64,000 nucleotides of DNA from Perkinsus marinus ATCC 50983 (lineage: Eukaryota > Perkinsozoa > Perkinsida > Perkinsidae): the NCBI RefSeq assembly GCF_000006405.1, contig NW_003216498.1, positions 155,377 to 219,376 of the forward strand, given 5' to 3'. A program made the position numbers and the translations under genes. Position 1 is the stretch's first letter. Each line of letters opens with the position of its first letter. Below the pieces are notes generated by a model, which saw nothing but the letters and a program-made list of their open reading frames with translations, was not told where the DNA came from and searched no databases. This document shows positions 45,541-55,795 of this stretch, piece after piece.

Positions 45541-46712
45541 CCTAGCCATGTGAAGAATTCAAAACCAGCACCTTCCCAAGATAAGCCTGATTCCCACCTG
45601 CAGATGTCGATCGTAGTCGTAACGATTAATATGAAAATAGAAGGCCAATGAGGCTCCTCCGATCATGATGAGGCAAAACAAAGAGCCCTTCAATACTGCA
45701 GTGGAGAGTATCACAAATCCAACCCAACATTAAGGGCACAAGGGGAATATGGAAGCCGTTATCAACAGTCATGCTCTGGTCATTATCACTACCTGTTCCC
45801 GGGGAGGTATTACTACTAGGGATTTTACTTAAGCATGGTAGAATGACAGTGTCGCCCTCCTATCCAGCCGTTCGTGGCTGCTGATGATGAGAACGAGTCC
45901 ATCGCTGACGATGAATCCGAACCATTAGAACCTTTCGAGAGTCTCGCTGCGAGACGACGTGAATTAGTAGAGGATGGACACGTAATTCGAGATCTCCTCT
46001 CGATTTCTCAATCTCCCTATGCCCAAAGAGATCATACTGAGTATGTCACTGTCATTGCTACTATTACCCTCATCGTGATGTACAACCTCCATGGTCCTCG
46101 GCTGAAAGAGACCATCCCGAGCCCGATGCTATACCATCAGCGATGGCATGCAACTCTCAACACACTGCCTACCTTACAACGATGAAGCGCCTATCTGGCT
46201 ACTGCTGCTGCTGCCGGGCCTGAATGCGGGATACACTCTCCCGGGTCGTCGCTGTGAGTAGTTCTGATTATCGCTCGCCCACTAATGATCTGCTCAGTAA
46301 CGGCAAGATATACTCCAGTAGTTGAAAAGTACAGACGGATTTTCATTAGTTCTAAGCCGGCCGGATAGAGTAAAGTGAATCCGGGGGATCATCGACCTCG
46401 ACGATAGTGCATCGATCTTGGTGTTGAGCGCCTTGCCGATTCCTCACATGATCACAACGCACAATCCAGGGTAAGGGCAGAAGGGTATCATAGGATGCCC
46501 TATCATAGTGGTAGTACCCTCGACAACCTATGATGGTGACAGAAGCTCTCCCTTGGTGGTCACAACAGGTCTGTACTACGTTGTTACGATCTCATTCTTC
46601 CCAACGGGTAAGTGCTGTTCTGGAAGGTGGTGAGAGACACTGAGTTTCTCAATCGGCAACCTATGACTCCAACTGGATGGTCATCGTTCCAGTTTGAAGT
46701 TCTTCATCTCCC
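45541..46712. other. Poorly resolved spacer with one possible exon
   Basis: An acidic, helical open frame at about 45874-46040 (ENESIADDESEPLEPFESLA) may be an exon of a plus-strand gene. No start, partner exon or family was found; the rest appears non-coding. Confidence 0.3.
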
Positions 46713-47701
46713 ATGGTCGCCATCGCCGCCTTCTTCAGTAGTCTGAGCTCGAAATCAAAATACTACTGTCATTTCTACGAGTATCTGCAGGCAGTCTGTC
46801 TTCGTATCAAAAACAACAAGGGTCTGGTCACTATTTCTACCCACACAGCACACGAGAGAACGAACCACTTCACCGAACCGGTTCATACGAGCAGAACATG
46901 GAGGATCCGCTCTGAGCACAGTCGTCAGAAAGGAGTATGGTCTCTACCAAGATCCATAGCCCTGCCTTGGGATGCGGACGATGCCATTCATTATGCTAAG
47001 GTCTCAGAAAGCGACGAGGAATACTACGACGTGAACTTCACGATGAACGCCCGTCCTAGAAAGTTCATTCGGCTGACCCCCGTGTACATGAATGAACTCT
47101 TTCGAGATTACGCAGACCAAGACAGCTTTGAATTTACCGCTGATGGTCCGTTCGTCATACGAAGTACAGTGAGTCGACAAGCTCGCAGTGGACGAGATAT
47201 GGATGCCACGTTAATGTCGGCGACTGTTCGTGATAGACGAAAGACGGTCCATTTTAAAGATAGCCATCGTCACGCGGGAAAGATAAGAGCTCTTGAAGCT
47301 CCATATCAGAACGTCTGTTTTATAGCCGAAGCCTTTCTTTTTGCCTTCCCGGCACAGATGCGTCAATATGGTATACTAATCCGTTTCAATAAAAGAGTGT
47401 TCATCCTATATCGACGAGATCAAGCGGGCTTGAGGGGGTGAACCATGGCGAGTCGGGCTAATATTTACGACATGAAAAATATCTTTCAGATACCCATCGA
47501 CGTCGTCAAGTGCCAGCGCGGCCCGTCTACTGGAAGAGTAAAAATCCTATACTTCGTAAATTCTGCATCGGTTTTTATCTTAGAGGGCTACCAACCTACG
47601 AGCAAGCGTTGAGAGAAGGAGCGCGAGGACCTCCCCCTAGTTATGAAGATTCGACTGGGGCCTGCTCTCGAAGTCGCCCTCCTTCCTATACTGAGAACTA
47701 G
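46713..47701 (+). CDS. Unknown protein, possibly with a PPxY-containing C-terminal exon
   Basis: A 242-codon frame starts at ATG 46713 and runs to 47441, basic in its middle, with FIRLTPVYMNELFRDYADQD and a C-terminal aromatic-rich stretch (CFIAEAFLFAFPAQM). A GTGAAC donor overlaps its stop, and a TTTCAG acceptor at 47491 leads toward a second frame ending at 47701 that has LPTYEQAL, GPPPSYEDS and RPPSYTEN, which are PPxY motifs able to bind WW domains. The phases of the two parts do not meet with this simple intron, so the link is unproven. No domain is recognised, and I cannot say whether it is a host gene or a remnant. Confidence 0.4.
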
Positions 47702-48566
47702 ATGAAGACTGATGCGAGCTGTTGACTATTCGCATGCTATAACGTGACTCAGAGTTTTGCACGATATTCCAATAGCACAGTTTTCACTGATTGAAATTTC
47801 AGGTCATGGATCTCAGATGATGTGTTATTCGTTGTCTATTCATGTTGTTCCGATGCATGCATACAAAGAGGTATTTCGTTCATAGAGTATCTAATCTACT
47901 AACCGATACACTATAGAGCATCCTTCTTCCCATCACGTCTTCAGTCGCACCATGCGTTATGCCTTGACTCAACTCCACACAGCACAGCACCGTTTTTTCA
48001 TAACACCCATCAGACTAACTCAGTATCTCCCAGTTATCATTCACAGAAGCGGTCTATATCTGTTACCATTCTGAGGGTCGTCATTGCATCATGGACAACA
48101 GTGAGTGCGAGTCAGGTACTATCGATTACTCGTATGAATGTCGTGCATCGGACCTACATGCATAAGTTATGCGGCATAACAGCTGTGGAATGTGCCCTAG
48201 CTCCATAATAGTATCTCCAGCGGAACAATTATGCGGTAGGCTATAAGTACTCCTACAGTAGGCTATCCCACTCACAAAAGAACTCATCATGCTTTTGGAC
48301 CCTCCTACACATCATCATAGTCATCAATGATCGACAGCTGACCCTTACCGTCCACTAGATAGTGTCAACATTTCGACGTCCAAAAACTACTACTGAACAC
48401 AAGCACTCCCAGACCTCAATAAACTGTGTAAGTGTGCGAATAACAATAGGAATGAAGTTTCTGATAAGAGTACACTGTAGAGTTAGCATACAGAATAAGA
48501 AGGCCTCTTAAGACACGGCCGCTGCTGTTGAATTAACTGGTGTTTGCGATGTATGATGACAATTGA
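47702..48566. other. Spacer, no gene seen
   Basis: 865 bp without a supported feature on either strand. Confidence 0.5.
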
Positions 48567-51009
48567 CTACATTAACGAACAATCACTATTAAAATCGGCC
48601 TCCTGGGAATCTTTAGGGATATTCTCTCCTTCTCGCGTCACCATAGAAGAGGAACCCTCGGCTGGCTGGACTTCCGTGGGGGAGGAAGTCGATTTGAACG
48701 AAGAACTGTACAGTTTCCGACGCTGTTTCCTCAAGTCAGCACAGACATCAGCCACATCCATCTGGTGATGATCAAGTGAGTTGATGACCACATCAGCAGC
48801 AGGCTCCATGATATCACTCAGCTCACATCTGAAGGAGGTTCATCTCCAACTGCAACTACCTTCCCTCACCTACCTGACTTTCACCACTCTATTGGCCATT
48901 CTCTCAGCCAACTGGAAGGACTCATGTGGTTGCCATTGACCCTGTCGTAACGCCCAGTCAGCGATAGCAGCACACTCCTCATCTGTTAAGTCCCGGACCT
49001 GATATTTCCATCAGACCTATGGGGCTCCAAGACCGCCCTTCACCTCCCCTTGAGGGCCGCCTCCCAACAGCTGGTCCATGAAACCACCCTTGGCTTGCTT
49101 TAGGGCCTCCTCCGCTGACTGTGAGGCTACTGTCTGCAGCCGACGTCGAAACTGAAGTGCTATGGGGCATAGACTATCGAGTTCTAGCAGTACGCACCTC
49201 CTTCAGGAGCTCTGTGGCCGGTATGGCACCGAAATCCTCTCGTCTGCTAGCCTCCGCGCAAACGGCATATGGAGGGTCTCCATTGAGATTCTTATGAACC
49301 TGCCGTTGATGAATAGCATGAGGCCACTGAGACTAGACTTACTTGTATCACAACACAAGCCTTGTCTACATCCCAATCCACAGTACTCAACACTGCGGCA
49401 GCATCACCAGGCGGATCAGCACAACTACAGGAGACTATTGACAACCTCACGATACTCCTTCATCTACCTTTCTTGCAGGCCGCTACAAACTCGTAGCAGC
49501 TTATACGCCAACTGCGACTTTTCGAGGTCTCTTTCACATGAATTCACACAACCAACGATGAGTTGGAGGTCATCGTCAGCAGCAGCACCAGCGGCGGCGC
49601 AAGCGTACTGAGGGACAGAGCCATCGAGCCCACCAGAGGAGGCACTCTCCCTTACGCTGTTCACAATGTGCATGACTATCGAGGCTGTATGAACATCCCA
49701 CTTGGATGTGGCCAGGCACCTCTGCGCCAGCTGTTTGAGCTCAGCCTGGTCCATCGTACCATCTGGCCGCCGCTCTTCCAATACACCATTCAGCTGAGCG
49801 ACCTAAAAATGAATAAATGTTGCTGGGAAAAGGCGGAGCGAAGCGACTCACAGCTCGGTCCCAATCCCAACCAGTGGTTCTGAGTACTTTGACTGCCACT
49901 GAAGACGTTACCACCAAACACAGTGCTTGGGACATATGAGCGACCTGGATCAGCCTACGAACCACGCCCAGCAGCCCCATCGGTCACCTGTTCGACGGAG
50001 TCCACCAGAAGGGTGTGAGCGGCCGCCGATGGTATCCAATGATTATCACGAAGAACAGCATCCAGAGTAGCCTCTGAGTAGTAGAACACGATTACAGCAG
50101 CTATCCTAACAATGCTTACCCCTCGGGAAGTCCTCTTCAGAGACATCACCCTCCGTCAATAAGCCCTTCAGGCCCTCTCGGGCCTTCACCTTATCCACCA
50201 CTGGGTACCTACCACCTCACAGCTCTACTCCAAAGCCTCACCAACATCTTCTCACCATCGCATGAGCCAGCTCTTGAAGTAGTCCTTGTTGCTATTATAC
50301 AGCTCAGCTAGTTCCTCATCAGTCGCAATGAACTCACATCGATGCCCAAGGCTCTTGTCACTAAAACGGGGGCACTGGCTATTGGCAATAACAACAAGAC
50401 CTTACGAGTCGCGATGGAGCGAGTCCAGTTTGAGCCAACCCCCGCCGGCTGGTAGACGTAGGAGAGACCAGTAGTGCATCGCCCGGCCAGGGATACACTC
50501 GTACACCAGGAAGCCTCGAAACCAACTACCATCGCTCTCCTCGTTGGCTGCCGTGACGAACTTCTGACCAGCGGAGCGAGCAAAGTCCGGTATCGGTTCT
50601 GTCTCGATAACCATGTGCCTACAGCAGACCTAGCATACCCAGAAGAGACCTTCGCCCTACCCCGCGTGCTTTTCTGATGCCAACTTCAGCGCTTCAATGT
50701 CGAACCAGCCGGTACGAGCACCGTCACCACCCTTGGCTGAAGGCACGGAAATGCCTGATGGACAGCCACATGCCTCTGGGCTTCCTACACGACCTACTAC
50801 CCGACGGCGCCAGAAAGCTGCCGCCCCGCTGGAGTAGAGCCACTCGCGACTCGGCCGCTTGGAGATGCGTGAGCTGATGCAAGGAGGGCCTCATTACTCA
50901 TCAGAATCCCCCCACCTACCGAGACGGCATTCTTCTGAGCCAGGTTGTTGATGGCATGTATTGCACAAGTAGCCGTGCCATTCCCCTGGCATTCGAAGTA
51001 CCTGCCCAA
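48567..51009 (-). CDS. Josephin-type deubiquitinase followed by UBA/CUE-like repeats
   Basis: The 5' exon reads YFECQGNGTATCAIHAINNLAQ, matching the Josephin active-site Cys motif (ATXN3: SLCAQHCLNNLL). About 100 residues later GWFDIEALKLASEKHAG is followed by VYECIPGRAMHYWSLLRLPA and WLKLDSL, the catalytic His and the usual Asn/Asp region. Downstream, separated by short introns, are at least three and perhaps five helical repeats with a Trp-centred pattern: LDAVLRDNHWIPSAAAHTLL, KVLRTTGWDWDRAVAQL, RCLATSKWDVHTASIVMHIV, ALRQGQWQPHESFQLAERMA, and INSLDHHQMDVADVCADL. These resemble UBA/CUE ubiquitin-binding helices. Exon joins after the Josephin part are not all resolved and the true start lies upstream of 51009, so the extent is approximate; two genes remain possible. 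Confidence 0.6.
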
Positions 51010-51277
51010 GAGGGCCTCTCACAATGCCCTATGCCAGCACCCTACACTCCCATGCTTTCAATATCAACAGTGCTGAGGTACCGCGTGGAGGTGGGTGGGG
51101 CCTTCGATAACTCTTCTGTAGAACCAACCTCAGCCTCGTCGAACGATTGCTGTAGCGCCTGAGGGGTCCGTCCTAACCGATGCTCAGCGAAGCGCCACTA
51201 CCTTTGCCAGAGCTTCATCGTTCTTCTCCTCATCTTGCGAGCCCATAAGACCTACCGGCCTAAGGGTGTACCTGGCA
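51010..51277. other. Region with possible 5' exons of the Josephin gene
   Basis: On the minus strand QALQQSFDEAEVGSTEELSK (about 51080-51150) looks like a ubiquitin-interacting motif (A...S..E) and MGSQDEEKNDEALAKVVAL precedes it. They could belong to the Josephin gene or to its neighbour. Confidence 0.35.
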
Positions 51278-51835
51278 TCACCAGTGGGGCTCTAACCCCT
51301 GTACCATGCCGACCCACCTCACTATGAAGGCATCACCAGGATGGACCCCCTCGGGTACCGACGTCCGCACAGTCTGACCATCAGGGGTCTGTGCTTGTAG
51401 GGATGCTCCTGCAACAGGCCAGTAAAAGCCAACAGCATCACCGCCATCGTACCTTCTCCATAGCCCTCTGGACAAACGACCTGCATCAGCCCAACACCAG
51501 CCGGAGGCCCCTCTTCCTCCGAGGGCCCCTCAACACTGTCAGTGCCCCCCGTGAGGAGATCGGGCTCTCCCCCCGAGCCCTCCACTGTGGCTTCACATGC
51601 TGTTGCTGTCCCTTGTTGTAGCCGTCGTCGGGGGGCTGAGCCCTGACTATCAACTACTTCCCAGTCCTGACCTGTGTCCGGCCACTGCACATCACCAGAC
51701 GGAGTGTCCTCTGATGAGACCTGCCCTCGAGCCACTGACTCCTAATGCCTCACTGTCATCACACGCATCACCTTAGTATCCTCTGGCGCTCCATCAGGTT
51801 CAGCGGACATCGCCGGTGCTTCATCGCCAATAGCC
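51278..51835 (-). CDS. Unknown protein with PEG-PGD repeats
   Basis: Three exons can be read on the minus strand: about 51766-51835 (QAIGDEAPAMSAEPDGAPED), about 51455-51735 (ending MQVVCPEGYGEG) and 51278-51408, joined by introns of 30 and 46 nt. The C-terminal part CPEGYGEGASLQAQTPDGQT followed by VRTSVPEGVHPGDAFIVR is a two-fold repeat (vPeGv.PGd.f.v) common in alveolate and stramenopile proteins and usually found near ubiquitin- or lipid-related domains. The N-terminal region is acidic and disordered. TGA at 51278 closes the frame, unless the next intron removes it and links to the Josephin gene. Confidence 0.45.
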
Positions 51836-52077
51836 TGAGTACCAACATTCGCCCACCCATGAGGTCGATCACGAAAGATACAGATCAGGTCCGATCGAGA
51901 GAATCTCTCGATCAGAGCTCACGCCTCTCGCCAACAGACATTGAAAAGGTCTTGATGACGAATAGAGCATCACAATGACCGATTGCAGGGCTCGAAAGCC
52001 CCCTAGGGTCAACATGTAGTAGCCAACAAAGAGTCATAGCCTCTCACAGACTCTCAGTGGTACAAACACGCATCGAA
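51836..52077. other. Short spacer
   Basis: No separate feature seen; may contain further 5' exon sequence of the neighbouring minus-strand gene. Confidence 0.4.
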
Positions 52078-52279
52078 TCAACGAGCCAATGTTTCCAATT
52101 TCAAACCCCCTGATAGTAGCACCAGTAGTGTCTCAATCTGAGCAGGATTACTCTCAGCCGCAACGTGTTCGAGTTGGACGTTGAGCATATCACGAGCCAC
52201 TTCCGCACGTACTTCACTGCCAGGGTGCACTTTCTAAGATACAATGTACAAAGACTCCTACTATCATTACTGCTACTAT

Positions 52280-52363
<84 letters not shown>

Positions 52364-53200
52364 CATGGTTGCCATGTCAAAGCCAACGGCTAACAGTACA
52401 TTCAAAGCTTCACTGTTCTTCAAGACCAGTTTCCGCTGTGCTGAGGTGCCCTCCTCCTTGAGTATCGCCAATAGGGCCATCATAGCATCCTGCCCATCAA
52501 CATATCCAAGGTCTTTCACATGGACTAGGCTCTTGGAAAAATATATGTTCGCTTTCCTCAGCTGAGCTTCGAGTTTTCATACGAGTTAGGGTAGAAGTGT
52601 ACAGAAACTAATAAAAATTTCCCGGAATTTCCGGAAAATTTTCATATTGTTGGCGACTTGACCACGTGCATATTTCCTCACACTGGACTGAACTGAGTCG
52701 TCATGAGTTACACAGATAACATGGCATTCTTGTCTATTGCCATAGCCGCGAGTTAGTTTATGATGGAACGCTTCCTCGAAATGCTTTTATTCAGTGGAGT
52801 TTCACCGATCACATAAAACACTAATGAGAAAATATATTTCACGACTACTGCATATCGCGAATATCGCGTTTTTCGCGGAGTATCACGTCAAACGGGTGAA
52901 ACTTCAATGTATACAGCTGAACTGAGTCATTTCCCCCACCCCAAGTACTACTACCGGTTGGCTGTGCAACTGAGCGCAGGAGGTGTCCAAGTTGGTGAGG
53001 AAATCCTCAGTAGTGAGAGTCTTACTCGTCTTGTTAGCATCATCATCACCAAGCCGTGGCAAGGCCAGGGCCGTTGAAGCTGCTGATGAGATGGAAGATC
53101 GAGCTCTTTCTACCATCAAAACAAACACTGTTGATAACAATAGGTTGAAGAGGGTATCCCAAAATGGTGGATCCTTTCCAGAACAGAAAACTGCATTTTA
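52078..53200 (-). CDS. Unknown helical protein with a microsatellite intron and two MITEs
   Basis: Spliced fragments on the minus strand are coding-like: about 52950-53170 (GKDPPFWDTLFNLLLSTVFV, then ARSSISSAASTALALPRLGD, TTEDFLTNLDTSCAQLHSQP), about 52363-52530 (VKDLGYVDGQDAMMALLAIL, NSEALNVLLAVGFDMATM), and 52078-52234 (KVHPGSEVRAEVARDMLNVQ to LETLAR and TGA at 52078). The product is Leu/Ala-rich and alpha-helical, HEAT- or UBA-like in feel, but no family is assigned. The first intron (about 52531-52955) carries MITE-B and MITE-A; the second (about 52235-52362) is mainly a GTA microsatellite. The 5' end is not defined. Confidence 0.45.
52276..52362 (-). repeat. GTA-triplet microsatellite forming the 5' end of an intron
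   Basis: On the minus strand nearly 29 GTA/TAG units follow directly after the exon ending GACATGGCAACCATG. The tract itself offers a GT donor in every unit; the intron ends with TATCTTAG at 52235. Confidence 0.9.
52534..52685 (+). mobile_element. MITE-A copy 6
   Basis: Contains GCTTTCCTCAGCTGAGCTTC, GTAGAAGTGTACAGAAACTA and the right end TTTCCTCACACTG. The left end is reduced to GGAAAAATATATG. It lies in the large intron of the gene above, beside its exon at about 52530. Confidence 0.8.
52796..52905 (-). mobile_element. MITE-B copy 5
   Basis: 110 bp, ends GGAGTTTCACC and GGTGAAACTTC, with ATATCGCGTTTTTCGCGGAG inside. It sits in the same intron as MITE-A copy 6. Confidence 0.85.
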
Positions 53201-54744
53201 TTGGATAGAAAATTTACGCTTATCGATTCTCCCAAGAGCCATGGACTATCACGCCATTTAGCCATCAAGACCTTGTGTTCCCACATAGGAGACTTCCACA
53301 ATCCAAATGCATGTGTGGGTCAGTTACTGTCCTACCCTGTAGGGCAAGGATTTGATGCCCAGAGGCTACCTGACTAACGATCAACCCAATGAGATTCGAT
53401 CCCAGAGTTGCCCACAGATGCCAATCTCGGAGCCTCGATTAAATCATCACTAGCTTCAGTGTTCGATTGAAATCTATGTTACAGACTACGTGGAAGTTCT
53501 CACACTCGAAATAGTGGAGGTTTCGAAGTGACGTCACGCTTCACTGCGTTTCTATATGATTACACTACAGTATTTCATCATCTTTCGAGTAACTCAACAG
53601 TGTCAAGGTAAAGGTGTTAGGACAGCGCACAGCAGTCCGAATGACCCGGGTTCAATTCCTGGCTACACCATCTCATTGAGATGGTCTCAAAAGTCATACG
53701 GCGTTTTCAATAGACCTGTGGCACTGGTAGATGTGTATCGTAATCACCAATGGCGCCCGCCACAGTCCTCTCGCTTCGTCTTCTGTTAATGAACCGACTC
53801 TGCATGAAACGGCTGGCCCCCGCTGAGCCCAAATGTGTAGGATTGAGGATGATTAAGATTATCTATCCCTACTTCGCCACTTACCTGGTTGTGTTATCCG
53901 ACATGACGACCCCTTTGACGACTGGGATTGGGAAACAACAGACCTCTCCTGAGCTTCAAGAGCGCTTCCAGGATTTGATTTCATATGTAAAACTCGATCC
54001 TGGAAGCGGTGTTTTTTGTGGAAACATAATTATACACGTCTGACTTGGTGGATAGTACGAGCCACGAGTGAAACGTTCATCAACAGCCTTAACCAGTCAA
54101 ACAAATAAACCGAACCCGCAGAGGAACGGGAGGAGCAATGGTACAGGGGTGTGGAAGCTTCATCAGGTTGTTACTCGTTTGTACCAGACTACTACAACCA
54201 AACGACGAAAACCTTCAGAAACAGTCTAGTAATATTGTACCGAAGAATCACAGGAGCCGAGGACGGGTTTTCTCCACAAGCAAAAACTCCAGGAGGCTTC
54301 AACGGAGGACTGTCAAGCACATGAAGGAATTGCAACTATTCACATTGAATGAGGACCATGGGCTGCTATTCACTTGAAGTCGGCGAAGCTTAAAATGTCC
54401 CATCTTCCCTAGAGTAAGTTACAGATAAATATAAACGTCTGTACCTGTGCCATGTAAGGGTCTATCGTGTGTACAACGGCATCGCAACAGTTACCTGCTC
54501 CTGGTATACTATTTACTTCGAGATCGCCCTCGAAATATCTAGGAAAAGCCATCGAGTTGGATAAACACAGGATGAACCCACCTGGCCATCACTTTTGATA
54601 TCGGGAGACCGAAACCGAAGCCGGCAAGCGGAGCTCGAGAGTCAAAATCGGGAAGCTCCCGAGTACCGTCGGGCTTCTGGGTGGCCGAAGAGTAGAAGTA
54701 TGAGCTCGCCTGAAATTTGTCATCACCAACGATTCACTTCCGCA
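53201..54744. other. Spacer with a tRNA-like sequence and short open frames
   Basis: No supported protein gene. Open frames at 53750-54043 and 54138-54377 have no recognisable features. A tRNA-like element lies at 53610-53672. Confidence 0.4.
53610..53672 (+). repeat. tRNA-like sequence lacking an arm
   Basis: The T-arm CCGGGTTCAATTCCTGG pairs, and GGTGT at the left faces CTACACC at the right as an imperfect acceptor stem, but only one internal arm (GGAC..GTCC) fits between. It is probably a decayed tRNA or tRNA-derived repeat. Confidence 0.45.
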
Positions 54745-55795
54745 TTAACTCACCCTTTTCAAAATTTCTCTTTTCATACCGTAGCCCTGGTCAGCTATTT
54801 TGATGGTCCTCTCGAAGTCCCACATGGAAGAGAGATCAGGCAAGGTTACCGTTACAGGAGGCAACCTGCAGAGAAAACAACACTCCACCGAATGTGTCAC
54901 AGACGCGCGCTTACCCAACATCTTTACATCGCTGATAGTCTCCGCCACTATCGAACAAAGCCTTTTCAACTGATGCTCTCATGGCATTCTGAAACACAAT
55001 CGTAGATGCATCACGACGACGAGGACGACGATCAGCTTACTTTAAGAATCTCGAGGAATATATAAAAAAGATGTTGCACGACGTAGGCGAAACTGCGTTG
55101 TGGTGGGGCCACTGTGAGGTACTCCTCCAGTGACATACCATTCACTACTAAATCTGTCACGAAGGCGCTCATCTCAGGAGGAGACAGTAGTGGGAGTACC
55201 TGGCGCTAAGCCATTATAGTCTCTACGACACATATATTTAGCAGCCTCGTAGGCCTGCTGGAGCACGAGTACCGGCATAGTGTTCGTTGTAACAGAACCT
55301 AAATGAATGTGCATGCGTGCAACGATCTTGTCCACGCTTTTGTCCTACCAACCATACGTGGCTTTTCGTTCAGCATATGCATATTCTCATCACTACTGCT
55401 CCTATGTGGTGACGGCCACCTCTCTCCAGCTAGGTCTTTCTCGTTAATCTCGTTTAAGGCCAGTATGTGAGATATCATCAATCTACGTAACACTTTCCAC
55501 ACCCGAGCTACCCCCATGCTCACCTGCAGGAAATTCTAGTGGAGAAAAAGTCGTCTAATCTACGTTCTATGTGAGTGATAGCAGGTACGGCTTCTCGCGT
55601 ATGAAGGAGTGTGCACCGGGCATCGTACTAACGTAAATGTTGCGATGAGATAATGACGATACTTACCTGTGATCGAACGCTCTCTTGGAATTCAAGAACT
55701 CCCCTAGCGATATCGATCATAGTACCTAATAAAACGACGACGATAGCGATGATGTTTACAGTAACAAACAATATAGAAATCGGAGTAATTCTCAT
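54745..55795 (-). CDS. Membrane-anchored protein of unknown function
   Basis: Starts at ATG 55795 with MRITPISILFVTVNIIAIVV, a single N-terminal membrane segment or signal anchor, followed by a soluble part. Exons separated by 35-55-nt introns read RGVLEFQESVRSQ, YDARCTLLHTREAVPAITHI, VLRRLMISHILALNEINEKD, MPVLVLQQAYEAAKYMCRRD, VLPLLSPPEMSAFVTDLVVN, GMSLEEYLTVAPPQRSFAYV and STIVFQNAMRASVEKALFDS. The mainly helical content and lack of Cys/Gly motifs suggest a scaffold or receptor-like role, but no family was recognised. The C-terminal boundary is uncertain. Confidence 0.5.

Noticed and set aside
47510-47701. PPxY-rich frame as a viral late-domain remnant
   Set aside because: PPxY motifs are common in host WW-binding proteins and no capsid, protease or polymerase sequence is nearby.
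52214-52519. Protein with a long poly-valine run
   Set aside because: The valines are read-through of a GTA microsatellite that forms the intron; conserved-looking coding sequence resumes after the acceptor.
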